Shown here in pieces: positions 38,544 to 48,974 of a stretch of 64,000 nucleotides of DNA. Both the position numbers and the translations under genes were made by a program. Location: the NCBI RefSeq assembly GCF_003473485.1, contig NC_053045.1:39344494-39408493 (forward strand). Reading direction: 5' to 3'. Source of the DNA: Medicago truncatula. Lineage: Eukaryota > Streptophyta > Magnoliopsida > Fabales > Fabaceae. Position 1 is the stretch's first letter; every line of letters starts with the position of its first letter. A model generated the notes under the pieces. That model searched no databases and was not told where the DNA came from. It saw only the letters and a list, made by a program, of their open reading frames with translations.

Positions 38544-41003
38544 ATGGCTCCTGTTGCTCCTCGAACTGGCGATGCAATATTTGCTAACATTGAACGCGTT
38601 AATGCGGAGCTCTTTACTCTCACATATGGTGCAATTGTTCGTCAATTGCTCACAGATCTCGAAGAGGTTGATGAAGTCAACAAGCAGCTAGATCAAATGT
38701 ACAATTCTCAATTCTCAATTTCTATTTCCATTTCAGATTTTTACTTTTTACCGATCTGGATTTGATTTGTATTTTCAGGGGTTATAATATTGGAATCCGT
38801 TTGATTGATGAGTTTTTGGCTAAATCTAATGTCTCAAGGTGTGTTGATTTCAGAGAGACTGCTGATGTCATTGCAAAGGTATTGTATTGTTGTTTTCTTT
38901 TCTTTATGATGTGTGTATGCTTAAGAAGAAGGGATTAGAGTGATGCACATGGTCAATTTATAGAGCCGTGGTCTCTGTGAATCGGCGCTTATCGTCAAGT
39001 CTTCTAATAAAGATATAATTTCTCATCAAAATGATTGATAGGTTACCCCCTTAGTCAGTTGGGTTAGATTGTAATGTGAATATACACAAGAGATAGGGAT
39101 TAGATAGAATCATCTTGTCAATTGAGAGAGTGAAGGGTCTTTGGGCATTGCAGCGGACTAACTGTCAAAGTTCTGCAATCTATCTGTAATATGGGAAATT
39201 TTCCTTAGATCTAGGATCAATGGCGATGATGATAATGATAATGGATGGCAGATTAGTAGAATCAATGGATTGAGAAGTATAGTGTCCTGGAATCAAGACA
39301 GAGAAGGAGACGTAGACACTTCAAATTCTGCATAAGCCAAATTCAGATTAACAAGTATGTTTGTAGATTTATTAATTTTATTGAAATGAATGTTGTCGAT
39401 ATATACTATTCGAAAACATTAGACTAGATGCAATAGAGGGGCACCTGCCACATAAATTGTCATTATCATTATTTTCCTCTTATGAGTTTGTAGTTGCTTT
39501 GCATTCATTCAAATCGGCAAAATGTGTTGGACTTGGGGGGCAGTCAACTGATTTCAGAACAAGGATGAAATACAGTCTGGTTTTGAGAGTGTTGTTAGTT
39601 GTTACTTGTATATGAAGATAGAATTCCCAAAACTAAACTATTCTGGTTTGAGCCCGACATAATGGTCAGTAAACATAAAAAGCTATCATTATGGAGTGCG
39701 TTGTATATCCCATTATAAGTTATGCCGTCCAAAGAAATGTGACTTAGATATATAATGACATTTGCTAATCACAAAATAAGACATTTGCTTTCATTAAGAA
39801 TGCTGTTTGGCTTTTTGTTTCCTTTCTAATCTTGCCACAAGTCCAAAGTTTGTTTTCATGAACTATCTTTATAATCTCGTCTTGGCTCATTGTTGTTGGA
39901 CGACCCTAAATTCGTATATGTGTTAATTAGATTTTCTTGCCTTTTGTTTCACGTTGTAGTTGGTTTGTGCTACTTGTGTTTAATTTCAGTATGTAATAAT
40001 TGGATGACTGTGAGCACATTTTGATTGGTATATATTTACAAGAGGGATCTATGTGCTGCTACTTGGTTTTGCGACCAACATTTTTTGTTTTTTTACGAAT
40101 TTAATTATATTACATAAAACATATTTAAAGCAGAAGGTGTCTTTATTTTTATCAACCTTAATTGTTCGTTTATACAGGTTGGTTTTAAAATGTTCCTCGG
40201 TGTTACCGCATCCGTGACCAATTGGGATGCTGAAGGGACTACTTGTAGTATTATTTTGGAGGATAATCCTTTGGTAGACTTTGTTGAGCTTCCTGACAAC
40301 TATCAAGGTCTATACTACTGCAACATATTAAGTGGAGTCATTAGAGGAGCCTTAGATATGGTTAGCTTTTATTTCTTATTTAATTTTACATATTATACTT
40401 TATAAATCTCCCATTCACCAGCTTTTTAATCAGATTTTATGTCGTTGCTTTCAAAACTTGAAATATAATAGTTTGATTGCCGTTCTTCTGAAATTTGAGT
40501 GTTTTCTCAAATATGCAATAGATTACTCATGATTTTATATAGTTTATATTTTATCCTTGTTTGGAAAGAGACAAAGTTTTCAAAAATTTTGCTTCCTTAG
40601 CCGCTATTTCTCATCAGAACAAACCATTCTTTATTTTCTGAAAGCAAGTTTCTTTACCTCCTCTTTCTTAGCAATGAAAGATGCCATGTTTAACTTTGAA
40701 AATCAATAATGTAATTGGGAAAACAAGTTAACAACTTTATCATAGTCATTTTTCCTAGTGGAAAAAGTGACATGACATGCAATGTTAATCGGGTGACATG
40801 ATGAAGTGCAATACTAGTTGTCTTCAGCATATGCTTCACTCGTTTTTTACTTGTTCTGATTCTTCTACATTCATACTCAGGTGTCAATGAAGGCTGAGGT
40901 CACTTGGCTACGAGATGCGCTTCGAGGTGATGATGTGTTTGAGTTGCAAGTAAAACTTCTCAAGCAAGTTCCAGAAGAGTATCCATATAAGGATGATGAG
41001 TAA
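38544..41003 (+). CDS. BET3: TRAPP complex subunit BET3 (TRAPPC3)
   Basis: Four exons, 38544-38698, 38779-38878, 40178-40360 and 40881-41003, give 186 residues, close to the usual BET3 length. Recognisable stretches are ERVNAELFTLTYGAIVRQLL, GYNIGIRLIDEFLA, SRCVDFRETADVIAKVGFKM (with Cys 73 at the position acylated in BET3 homologs), FLGVTASVTNW, CSIILEDNPLVDFVELPDN and the C-terminal VSMKAEVTWLRDALRGDD. It is a core subunit of TRAPP tethering complexes acting as exchange factors for Ypt1/Rab1 in ER-Golgi traffic. The 150 bp between MULE 3 and the ATG must hold the core promoter or leader; a TAAATAAATAATAC stretch near 38430 is a possible TATA region. Confidence 0.94.
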
Positions 41004-41629
41004 TATGTTTTGTAATGTTGTACTTCATAATTTCCCAAGTATTAGATTATCATCTTTCTGCCTTTGAAACTATAAATACAACAGAAAATCTTTAATTAAC
41101 TCATTATGATATTGCCTTTGACAGCCGGTTAGGATCTGTACTTATTTTCGAAAAGCCCTTTAAATGCTTAAAACTGTTCTTTGTTCTCTTCATCCTTGTT
41201 ATGTCATAGACTTGAGGCGTTTCACACCTATTATTGGATATATTGTATGATTAGCCAACACTTTTCACAGTTGAAATTGATTTGTAAAGTTTAGAGCCCT
41301 TTGGCTTGAGAAAATGTTTTCTATTTTTTATCCAAACATTTACAATTTAATTGTTTCCATCTCAAAATAAAATAAAATAGTTATACTATCTATCCACTTA
41401 TTTTTACACTTCAATATTAGCTTCCATTCATAAAAAAAATATTGGTGAATGTATGTTTACTTTGCTTGTGAAGAATATTTTTCTTCAGTATATTACTTAT
41501 CGCGGAAAATGTACTTTAATTGCACCTTATCAAGTGATAATATTTCAATAGTATACCACATTTTTATATGATTAGTGCTAATAAAATACCCCTTTATAAC
41601 TAAGTGGTTCTACTAAAAAAAATTCTAAG

Positions 41630-41960
41630 TGCTAGTTTGGAGAGGAAGGGAGGGAAGGGGGTTGAAAAAAAGAAAGGAGCAAATAGAAAAAATAGATGAT
41701 ATTGAGAGGGGAAAGCTTTTGGGAGTTTATTTTTATTCGTAATACAAAACCCTCTTCATTTGGGGGAATTAAAAAATTGTATTGGAAGATGGTTTTGGAG
41801 GATTTACATGAATTCTTTTAATTTAATCTATGTTGTTATAATATTCTTAAAATTATAAATATATTAACCATAAACGTTAATTTATCTTTCTCTAAAAATT
41901 ACTCTTTCAAAAAATATGATTTTTCTTTTTTCTACTTTTCCCTATGATTGGGGAAACCTT
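41630..41960. mobile_element. Degraded MITE related to the 31719 element
   Basis: Starts GCTAGTTTGGAGAGGAAGGGAGGG and ends near CTACTTTTCCCTATGATTGG. The purine-rich/pyrimidine-rich subterminal layout and AT-rich middle resemble 31719-32042. The right end is eroded. Confidence 0.4.
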
Positions 41961-42195
41961 ATCGTACTGGTCTATTTTGCGACACCTTTTCCTAAATGCA
42001 CAAGTGCGAAAAATTGAAACTTTAAATAATAATTCATTCGCCATTCAAAAAATAATAATTATAATTATTAAAACAATAAGAGGTTATACATTTTATTTGG
42101 AAAAAAAAAATGTTATACATATTTGAAAGAGAATCACACCTAAAATGCGATTCTACTTATTTATTTACAATAATATAATTTATTACAAAGAGTTT

Positions 42196-42350
42196 TGTTA
42201 ACGAGTGCCCCCGAAAAAGCATTCCATATTTAAAAATTATTCTTTTAAAAAATCAACTATTACAATTTCCAATGCATTCAATACACAACTTTTCATTTAA
42301 AACTTACTAATTAAAGTGCTTAAAAAATGTCATGGAAGCACTCGATAACA
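42196..42350. mobile_element. Short MITE (TGTTAACGAGTGCCCCC family)
   Basis: Left end TGTTAACGAGTGCCCCC, right end GGAAGCACTCGATAACA. About 155 bp, AT-rich middle, no coding capacity. Confidence 0.65.
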
Positions 42351-43376
42351 TTTCTCTATTACAAAAATCAATACCTATGCAATATGGTCACAACTTATAC
42401 AACAGAGGACTTAAAACAAGCAGGTCATAATTTGAAGGAGGGAGCCCCTCTTTGGAAAAAGAAGCTAAACTACAGCAACAGCTGCTTCTGTCATCCTTTC
42501 AAACTCCCATCCACACATAATTGATGAAAACAACAATCCTTGTCAATTATCCTTAAACATTTGTTACTTAGTTGTCATCATGTATTGGTTTATTCTTCCC
42601 AGTGAATGCTTTTCATTCTTAGGTTGCGTTTGGCCCTACTTTTTTAAGGTTTAAAAGTTACTTTTAGAATAAAGTTGAAAATTAAAACTTTTAAATTAAA
42701 GTTAAAGTTGTTTGGTAATTATTGTTTTTTGCAACTTAATTAGTATTTTTAAGTTTATTTTTTGACAAAAATTAGTATTTTTAAGTTGAAATTTGTTTGT
42801 TAAAATACTTTTTATAAATCTTTGAGATTTTATTATAAATTATCATAAATGAAATAAAAGAATTTTCTTTATATAAAACTAAATTATGTAAAGACCTGAT
42901 TATATAAAACATTGTTATAAAATAAATTGAAAGATTCTGTCAAAAAAAAAATGAAAGAGTTTGGAAAATAATCCATTGTTAGAAACATAATTCATCATCT
43001 ATTAAAAAAAATACACAAGAACAGGTTTGATTAATTGAGGATCATTTGTTTTTCTATTTGTACCAGTTTTTCTTTTCGTACTGGTTTGGTAATGATCCAA
43101 TAAAATATGAGCAATCGCAAGGTACTAAAGAAAATGCAACGAATAGGATCCAGTAAAATAAAGTTTTGGTAAGTTTCCTTAAAAAAAAATAGTGGGAATA
43201 ATAAAATAAAATAAAAAATGGTTTATGTGGGAATCGATGGGTGGGAGCCCAACAGTAGCTCCGAAGAAGTTATGCAAAAGTTCAATTTTATATCTTATTT
43301 TGGAAGTCACTTTTATTTGATTTCATTCTTTAAAAAAAAAAGATACTTCTATTATTAAGAACTTTATTAAAATTAT

Positions 43377-43578
43377 GTTTGGCCCTACTTCTCGGGTAGC
43401 ACTTGGGTGACATAGAGTTGGGTGACATTGACCAATCACAATGTCACAATGCTTATGAAAGAGAGAGAAACACAAACGTGGCATTGTAATTGGCCAATGT
43501 CACCCAACTCTATGTCACCCAAGTATTTTCCCTTCTCCTTAGAAGTAGAAGAGAAGTGGAAAATAAGGAGGGCCAAAC
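43377..43578. mobile_element. MITE with a second inverted-repeat element nested inside
   Basis: Outer inverted ends GTTTGGCCCTACTTCT and AGAAGTAG..GGAGGGCCAAAC. Inside, 43401-43524 is a near-perfect hairpin: ACTTGGGTGACATAGAGTTG on the left and CAACTCTATGTCACCCAAGT on the right. Confidence 0.7.
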
Positions 43579-43793
43579 ATGCTCTTAGTGCATGCTTATT
43601 ATGTATATCACATTCTTGGATTAGATTGACTTCCCAAAACTAATCCTCAAATCCTATTGCAAATTAATTAAGCAGTGTAATAATTCAATTTTTGCTTGTC
43701 TTTAGTTCTTAATGTTATATCCATTTTGCGTAAATTGGGAGATTTGGACAAGGCTAACTATGGGATGGGATGAATTCCACCTTTTCATACTAA

Positions 43794-44174
43794 GTGTGTG
43801 TTTGGTTCTGAGGTGTGTAGAATTGATTCTGACAGAATTGATTCTGAAAGAATTGATTTTGACAGAATTGATTCTGACGAACGCGATCCATCTCTGACGA
43901 CGAAACTACATTTAATAAGACTGCAGAAAGAAAAAATTCGGTTGGAGAAGGGTTAGAAAAATTAATGAGGGCAGGGATGGAATTAATAGAATTGAGGGTG
44001 TAGAATTGATTCTAGGAAAGTAAGAAGCTAGGAATTGTAGCTTCAACTAGAATTGCTTTTGGAGGATAAAAGCTATTTTGAAAAGCCAAACCAAACATGT
44101 TAAATATTGCAGAATTGCTTTTGAAATGCTCCAGAATTGATTCTGGCTTTGCAAAAGCCAAACCAAACAGAGGC
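43794..44174. mobile_element. Tourist-like MITE with GAATTGATTCTG repeats
   Basis: Ends GTGTGTGTTTGGTT and AACCAAACAGAGGC, flanked on both sides by TAA (43791-43793 and 44175-44177). The left part holds four direct copies of AGAATTGATTYTGA; the right part holds inverted forms (CCAGAATTGATTCTGG). Confidence 0.65.
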
Positions 44175-44393
44175 TAATACTTGGGTAGATAGTCTTTTAT
44201 GAGATTTAAGCCAGCACATATTTTAGAGTATAAAGAAGTTGCATATCAAATAAAAGTAAAATTTTATTAAAAATTCAAGCAAATAAAAGGTGCAAAATTG
44301 AAGTGTTTGACAATAACATTTGACATCTACTAAATAATCCCCAAAAAACAAATGTTTATTGAATCCTGCACCAGACCAAACCGCTGAGTTTCT

Positions 44394-44591
44394 CTAGCGC
44401 AACCTTCTTGCTTCTCTTTCAGACTCAAGCAGGGTGAGGGTGTCTCCTTCTCTAACTGGTCCCTTCACGTTCCTCATGATGTGACGGTTCGAATCATCAT
44501 TAAACTTGACCCTAACTTGAGTCACCTGTCCTCTAGAACCAGTACGACCTATTACCTTGACAACAACAGCATTCTTGATTTGAGAATCCAT
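44394..44591 (-). CDS. RPS28: Cytosolic small ribosomal subunit protein S28 (eS28)
   Basis: A single uninterrupted coding exon of 65 codons reads [20 protein letters not shown], then [24 protein letters not shown] and [12 protein letters not shown], which is eS28 over its full length. An AG acceptor ends one base before the ATG, so the whole coding sequence sits in exon 2. A leader exon with a GT donor lies at about 45363-45440. The protein sits in the 40S head near the mRNA exit channel. Confidence 0.96.
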   Translation of the reverse strand: MDSQIKNAVVVKVIGRTGSRGQVTQVRVKFNDDSNRHIMRNVKGPVREGDTLTLLESEREARRLR

Positions 44592-45362
44592 TCTGCTCAA
44601 ACACAAAGCACATTTACAATGTCAATAAATGGGAACAATAGCATAACAATATGAAATGAGTTACACATGAACTTTTTTAGTACAAACTACGATTAATTAT
44701 TGACAAGAATCAATTCCAACATATTCAGAACAAAATTCAAAAACAACATAAAAGATCATGCAATCAATTTCAAGTTCTTCTACCGAGGTCATTCAATTCA
44801 GAATACAACTAAACCAAAACCAAATTACTAGTCATCTAGATCAAAAATAGATAATAAAACTATTTAACCTTTTGAAAAACAATAACAATAGAACAATTCA
44901 TTTCAAAATTTGTTAAGTAAATTAAAATTAGTTGGCTACCACATTTCATTTGGGAATCCAAACAAAGCCCACAACACTGAAGAAATATCACAAACAAACA
45001 AATTCAACATGGGTCAACAATTTTGAACTAAAAAAAAAAAAAAAGACTTTCAAACAGGTTAAACATAAAATAAAGGTTTAGCAGAGAAAAACACAATGAT
45101 CACTCCAATTTCCGGTTCATGATCACTAGAATCGTAATTGCAACATGAAATAATAATACTTGATAAAAATTCGGTGCAATCACATAAATTTAAACATAAT
45201 TCTCTCAGAATCACATAACGTTCAACAGGATCAGATAATCAAAAACAATTATTTAAAAAAAAAGAAAAAAAAGGAAAAGCAAGACGTAGGTAAATGAGAA
45301 ATTGAGCAATGAGAATGAATGAAATTGAAAAAAATGAAGAGATAGAGATGAAGGAGAAAACT

Positions 45363-45440
45363 ACCTTTGGTTGCGGTGGACAGAGAAAGAGAAGATCTCA
45401 ATCAAGCTCTGCGGCGAAAAGACAAGACACTGAAACCCTA
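45363..45440 (-). other. RPS28 5' leader exon
   Basis: On the minus strand, TTGAGATCTTCTCTTTCTCT..CCGCAACCAAAG is followed by a GTAGTT donor. The next acceptor is TTTGAGCAG just upstream of the S28 ATG, giving a leader intron of about 770 bp. CT-rich leaders are typical of ribosomal protein mRNAs. The exact transcription start is not visible. Confidence 0.6.
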
Positions 45441-45497
45441 CTTTTCGCTTTATGCTTTCTCTTATTTATTTATTTATTTATTTTATTAAAACCCTAA
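45433..45497 (-). promoter_or_regulatory. Telo boxes and AT-rich core promoter of RPS28
   Basis: AAACCCTA occurs at 45433-45440 and again at 45489-45496, around an ATTTATTTATTTATTTATTT run that can serve as a TATA region. Telo boxes are common regulatory elements of plant ribosomal protein genes. MULE 4 starts only 56 bp beyond the outer box. Confidence 0.6.
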
Positions 45498-45552
45498 ACA
45501 AATTCATGGGTTGGCCCAATAATGTCGTCAATTATCTACCACAACCTTAAAA

Positions 45553-46752
45553 GAAAATTGCTTTTTTGACATAAAAAAAAGATCACATTGACACCAAAAT
45601 ACAAGAAGTAGTTAACTGCTGCTGGTCCCAAAGATAGTTAATTGCAACTTTACTCCACTTAAATGCAGTTTTAGTTGTGATTTTACGTATTTCGGTCGAA
45701 AAATTAAAATAAATTAAAATTTATTCAGAATTCTACGAAACTTTACAGACCATCTATATATATTTTTTTAAAGTTGTCTGTAAAAATTCATACTTAATCT
45801 AGATTGACGTTTTGATGTTTATTTTCTTGAGTTATTGGCGCGTTAAAAATTCATACTTAATCTATCCGTTGTCGAAAAATTCTAATTTTTTGCGGGAATT
45901 TTTTTTTATGTTCTTAATATGTGTGCAAAAAATAATGAAAAAATTCAACCTCCATATAACTTTTCTGGACGCACGGTTGGAAAAATATTGCAATTTTACA
46001 TTTTTCAGTAAAAAATTCAAAATAAATTGAGGATTAGTCTAAATACTACGAAAATTTTCAGATCCTCTATATGTATTTTTATAGAGGTGTCTGCAAAAAA
46101 CATCTCAAAATTTAATTTTTAAGTTGATGTTTTCGTGTCTTAAATTTTAGGCACGTTAAAAAATCTTATTTAATCCGTACCTTGTCGAAAAATTTAATTT
46201 TTTTGTGGGAGATGCTATTTTTTTGTTATAAACATGAGTGCAAAAAATCGTGAAAAAATTCAACCTCTAGGACACTTTTTCGGACTCGCACTTGAAAAAA
46301 AATTGTGATTTTGCATGGTTCGGTCGAAAAATCAAAATAAACCGAGACTTGGTCGAAGTGCTACGAAACTTTAGAGACACCTCTATAAAAATACATATAG
46401 ATGATGTGAAAAGTTTCGTATCATTTCAAATAAGTGGCGATTTTTCTTATTTTTTCAATTGCGATTTTGCGCGTTTTGGTCGAAAAAATAACAAAAATCG
46501 AGACTTATTCGGAATGTTACGAAACTTTTCACATCATCTATATGTATTTTTATGGAGGTGTGTGTAAAATTTCATAGAATTCTGAATGAGTTTCGATTTA
46601 TTTTGATTTTTTGATCGAAACGCGTAAAATCACAACTGGAACTTAAGTGCAGCAAAGCCAGAGGCAGTTAACTACCTCTGGGGCCAGCGACACTTATATT
46701 TGTCATTTAATTGTGTCAATGTGAACTTTTTTATGTCAGAAAAGCAATTTTC
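45553..46752. mobile_element. Mutator-like element 4, built largely of repeats
   Basis: A 1200-bp element with ends GAAAATTGCTTTTTTGACAT and ATGTCAGAAAAGCAATTTTC. TIRs run over 200 bp inward (TCACATTGACAC, GTTGTGATTTTACG, TCAGAATTCTA). It is flanked by a 9-bp near-duplication ACCTTAAAA (45544-45552) and ACCTGAAAA (46753-46761). The interior repeats one motif (GATTTT.C..TTTCGGTCGAAA then CTACGAAACTTT) at about 45675, 45990, 46297 and 46462 and inverted at about 46570-46640. No coding capacity. It lies just upstream of the RPS28 promoter. Confidence 0.75.
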
Positions 46753-47253
46753 ACCTGAAAATTATACTCATACCCTGACTTCCCTAAATACCCTTTAAAT
46801 CCAACAAATTTTAAAAAATATTCAAAAACTATATGCCACAAATGAACCTAAAAAACATTTTTATTGGATTACACACGCTTGTGTTTATGTTTGGGAAGAG
46901 ACAAGGAAGTAATTTTATTGCTCAACTTTTTTTTAGATCATATTGTTAAATTATAATTGTAGCAACAAGAAGAGGTTATGTAACCTGTTATACTACTTGG
47001 GTTTTTTGGTACTTATATATTATGTTGGTTGGATAAAAGATAGTACTATTTTAATCAAGTTTTTTTTAAAGAAAAAATGGCTTGCTTGCGTGCATGCATG
47101 CAAGTGGAAGACAATCCTTTTTTTTTTTTTGTTTATTTTTTTTATAAGCAAGGAGAGAGGACAGACATCAGTAGGCATCATCGACATCCTAACTAGGCTG
47201 CCACTCCGAAATACCTCAATCCTATGCCACCAAACTCGTAAATTTATTAAAAA

Positions 47254-47275
47254 GGGGGGGGGGGGGGGGGGGGGG
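47254..47275. repeat. Poly(G) tract, 22 G
   Basis: An uninterrupted run of G in AT-rich DNA, with a further GGAGGGGGG shortly after (47290). The length is likely to be uncertain or variable. Confidence 0.9.
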
Positions 47276-47429
47276 AATATTTACAAAAGGAGGGGGGACT
47301 ATACCAAAACCCTAAAAATAAAAAGAAGTTAGAAATAGAAAAACAAGAAAACAGCCCAAAAATATATTAAGGGAATCTATAATTAGGTAACCCACTTCTG
47401 GCCCTAAAAAAAAAAAAAAAAATCAATCT

Positions 47430-47869
47430 TCACCTCATCTGGAAGAAGAGTTCGAGAGAAAATTCATTGAGTAGGCAGTTGAGTGTCACCCCGTGCACGA
47501 GATTTGGATGGCTTCTTTGATAAGATGTATTGTACCTTAAGCTTATGTTTCTGATTTCGTGTAAGAACAGGCATGAAACCATCAGTTGCTTCAGCTGCTG
47601 ATCTTGCATCATAAGCACGGACTCGTTCCCATAAAATCTAAACCATGCTGGATATTCTTGCTGGGATGAACCTCTTGTCTTTGCAAAATGACCACATTTT
47701 GTTCCTTTGCCGTGGACATACCCCCATCAACCACACTTGATTCTTCGGTAACCACAGGTGATTTCAAGGCTTGTGAAACAGCAAGAACATCATCTATACC
47801 ATCCAGAGACCCATCAGAGTTCTCAAGGGTATAATTAGGAAGACAATCCTTGCTAGAACCAAGAAACAA
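47430..47869 (-). pseudogene. Possible retroelement ORF fragment
   Basis: Minus-strand frames give VRAYDARSAAEATDGFMPVL followed by TRNQKHKLKVQYILSKK and, upstream, a Ser/Asp-rich stretch (LENSDGSLDGIDDVLAVSQA). The DGF-x-V-L-T/S-x-x-Q-K-x-K-x-K pattern is common in N-terminal regions of plant LINE ORFs. The frame is broken and no host gene matches in my recall. Confidence 0.4.
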
Positions 47870-47924
47870 AAAGAAGCTTTATGTCTTTCCCCATTCTTCC
47901 ACAACTACGGCAAGGCCAAAAAAT

Positions 47925-48690
47925 GAGTTTATAGTTTATAGCGAATGACTTATAAGCTTGTCTGACAAAAAAAGTTATGTTTGGTAACAGCTTTTACAAC
48001 GAGCTTATAGCTTATTTCACGAGTTTATAAGTTATTTTTCATACGCTATTCCAAGTAGCGTTTGAGGTTATAACTTATCATCTTTTATTCCATTTTTACC
48101 TTTATTAGTTTAATTAAATTCCATTTTTTACCCTTTAACATACATTATATTATAAATTAAAATACATATGGTTTAAACATGCATATATGAATGATTTTTT
48201 TTTTTAATGAAAGATATTTTTTTACTGTTATGTTTATGTTTTTTTTTTACAATTGTTACGTTTTTTTTATAACCATTTCAATATTTATTGTCATTGTATT
48301 GTTACGACAGAACATTATTTTTACGCTTTACTTTTTTTTTTTTTTTTTTTTTGAGTACAAACTACTATTACGTTTAAAATATGTAATTGTTTAAAAGGAT
48401 GTAATTTTATTTACTGTTAATATATTTTTTAACACTTTATATGTAATTTTTCTAGACAAATGAAAATAAATATAAATTAATATTTAGGGATTAAAAATTA
48501 ATTTAATAGTAATATTAAACTAATAAATTTAAATTATTAAATTTTAAGTACTTAAATATTAGTTGATATAAACTTTATTATGAATTAAAAATGTTCTTTT
48601 ATGTCATTTTACATTTATCAGCTAGTTGAACTGTTAATTTTACCAAACGCTTCAAGTAGCTTATCAGCTATAAGCTATCAGCTATAAGTC
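47925..48690. mobile_element. AGCTTATAA-type MITE, decayed
   Basis: The left part has repeated GAGCTTATAGCTTAT, ACTTATAAGCTTG and CCAAGTAGCGTTTG; the right part has ACCAAACGCTTCAAGTAGC and TATCAGCTATAAGC in inverted sense. AT-rich middle. A similar but shorter pattern lies at about 17480-17580. Confidence 0.5.
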
Positions 48691-48839
48691 ATCATCTATC
48701 AATTATAATTTTAGGGGCTAAAATTGTAACTATTGCAAAGGGGCTAAATCTAAGGGGGGTTAAAGTTTTCATTTTTTTTAATAGGGGGTCAAAATCGCAA
48801 CATTGGCAAACATAAGGGCCAAAACTGTAGTTTAGCCTT

Positions 48840-48974
48840 TTTTTTTTAGATAGACGGAATGACAAAACCATTATAAACTCACACACACAAGTGGAGGTAC
48901 CGGGGTTCGAACCCCAATCATGACATCCGGCCTAACAATTTCGGCATTTTACCAGTTGAACTAGGACTTGTGGA
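48840..48974 (-). mobile_element. tRNA-derived SINE, copy 2
   Basis: On the minus strand: start TCCACAAGTCCTAGTTCAAC (A-box region), CCGAAATTGTTAGGCC, a perfect-looking B box GGGGTTCGAACCCC and an AC-rich, then A-rich end. It is better preserved than the copy at 19022-19172. Confidence 0.75.

Larger units (their letters stand above)
41004..44393. other. Convergent intergenic region rich in MITEs
   Basis: No host gene was recognised. It holds the MITEs listed separately at 41630-41960, 42196-42350, 43377-43578 and 43794-44174. A single TTTGGCCCTACTT end near 42629 resembles the 43377 element. Confidence 0.6.

Noticed and set aside
46943-47332. 129-codon open frame containing a Gly run
   Set aside because: It depends on reading through the poly(G) tract; no domain or gene structure.
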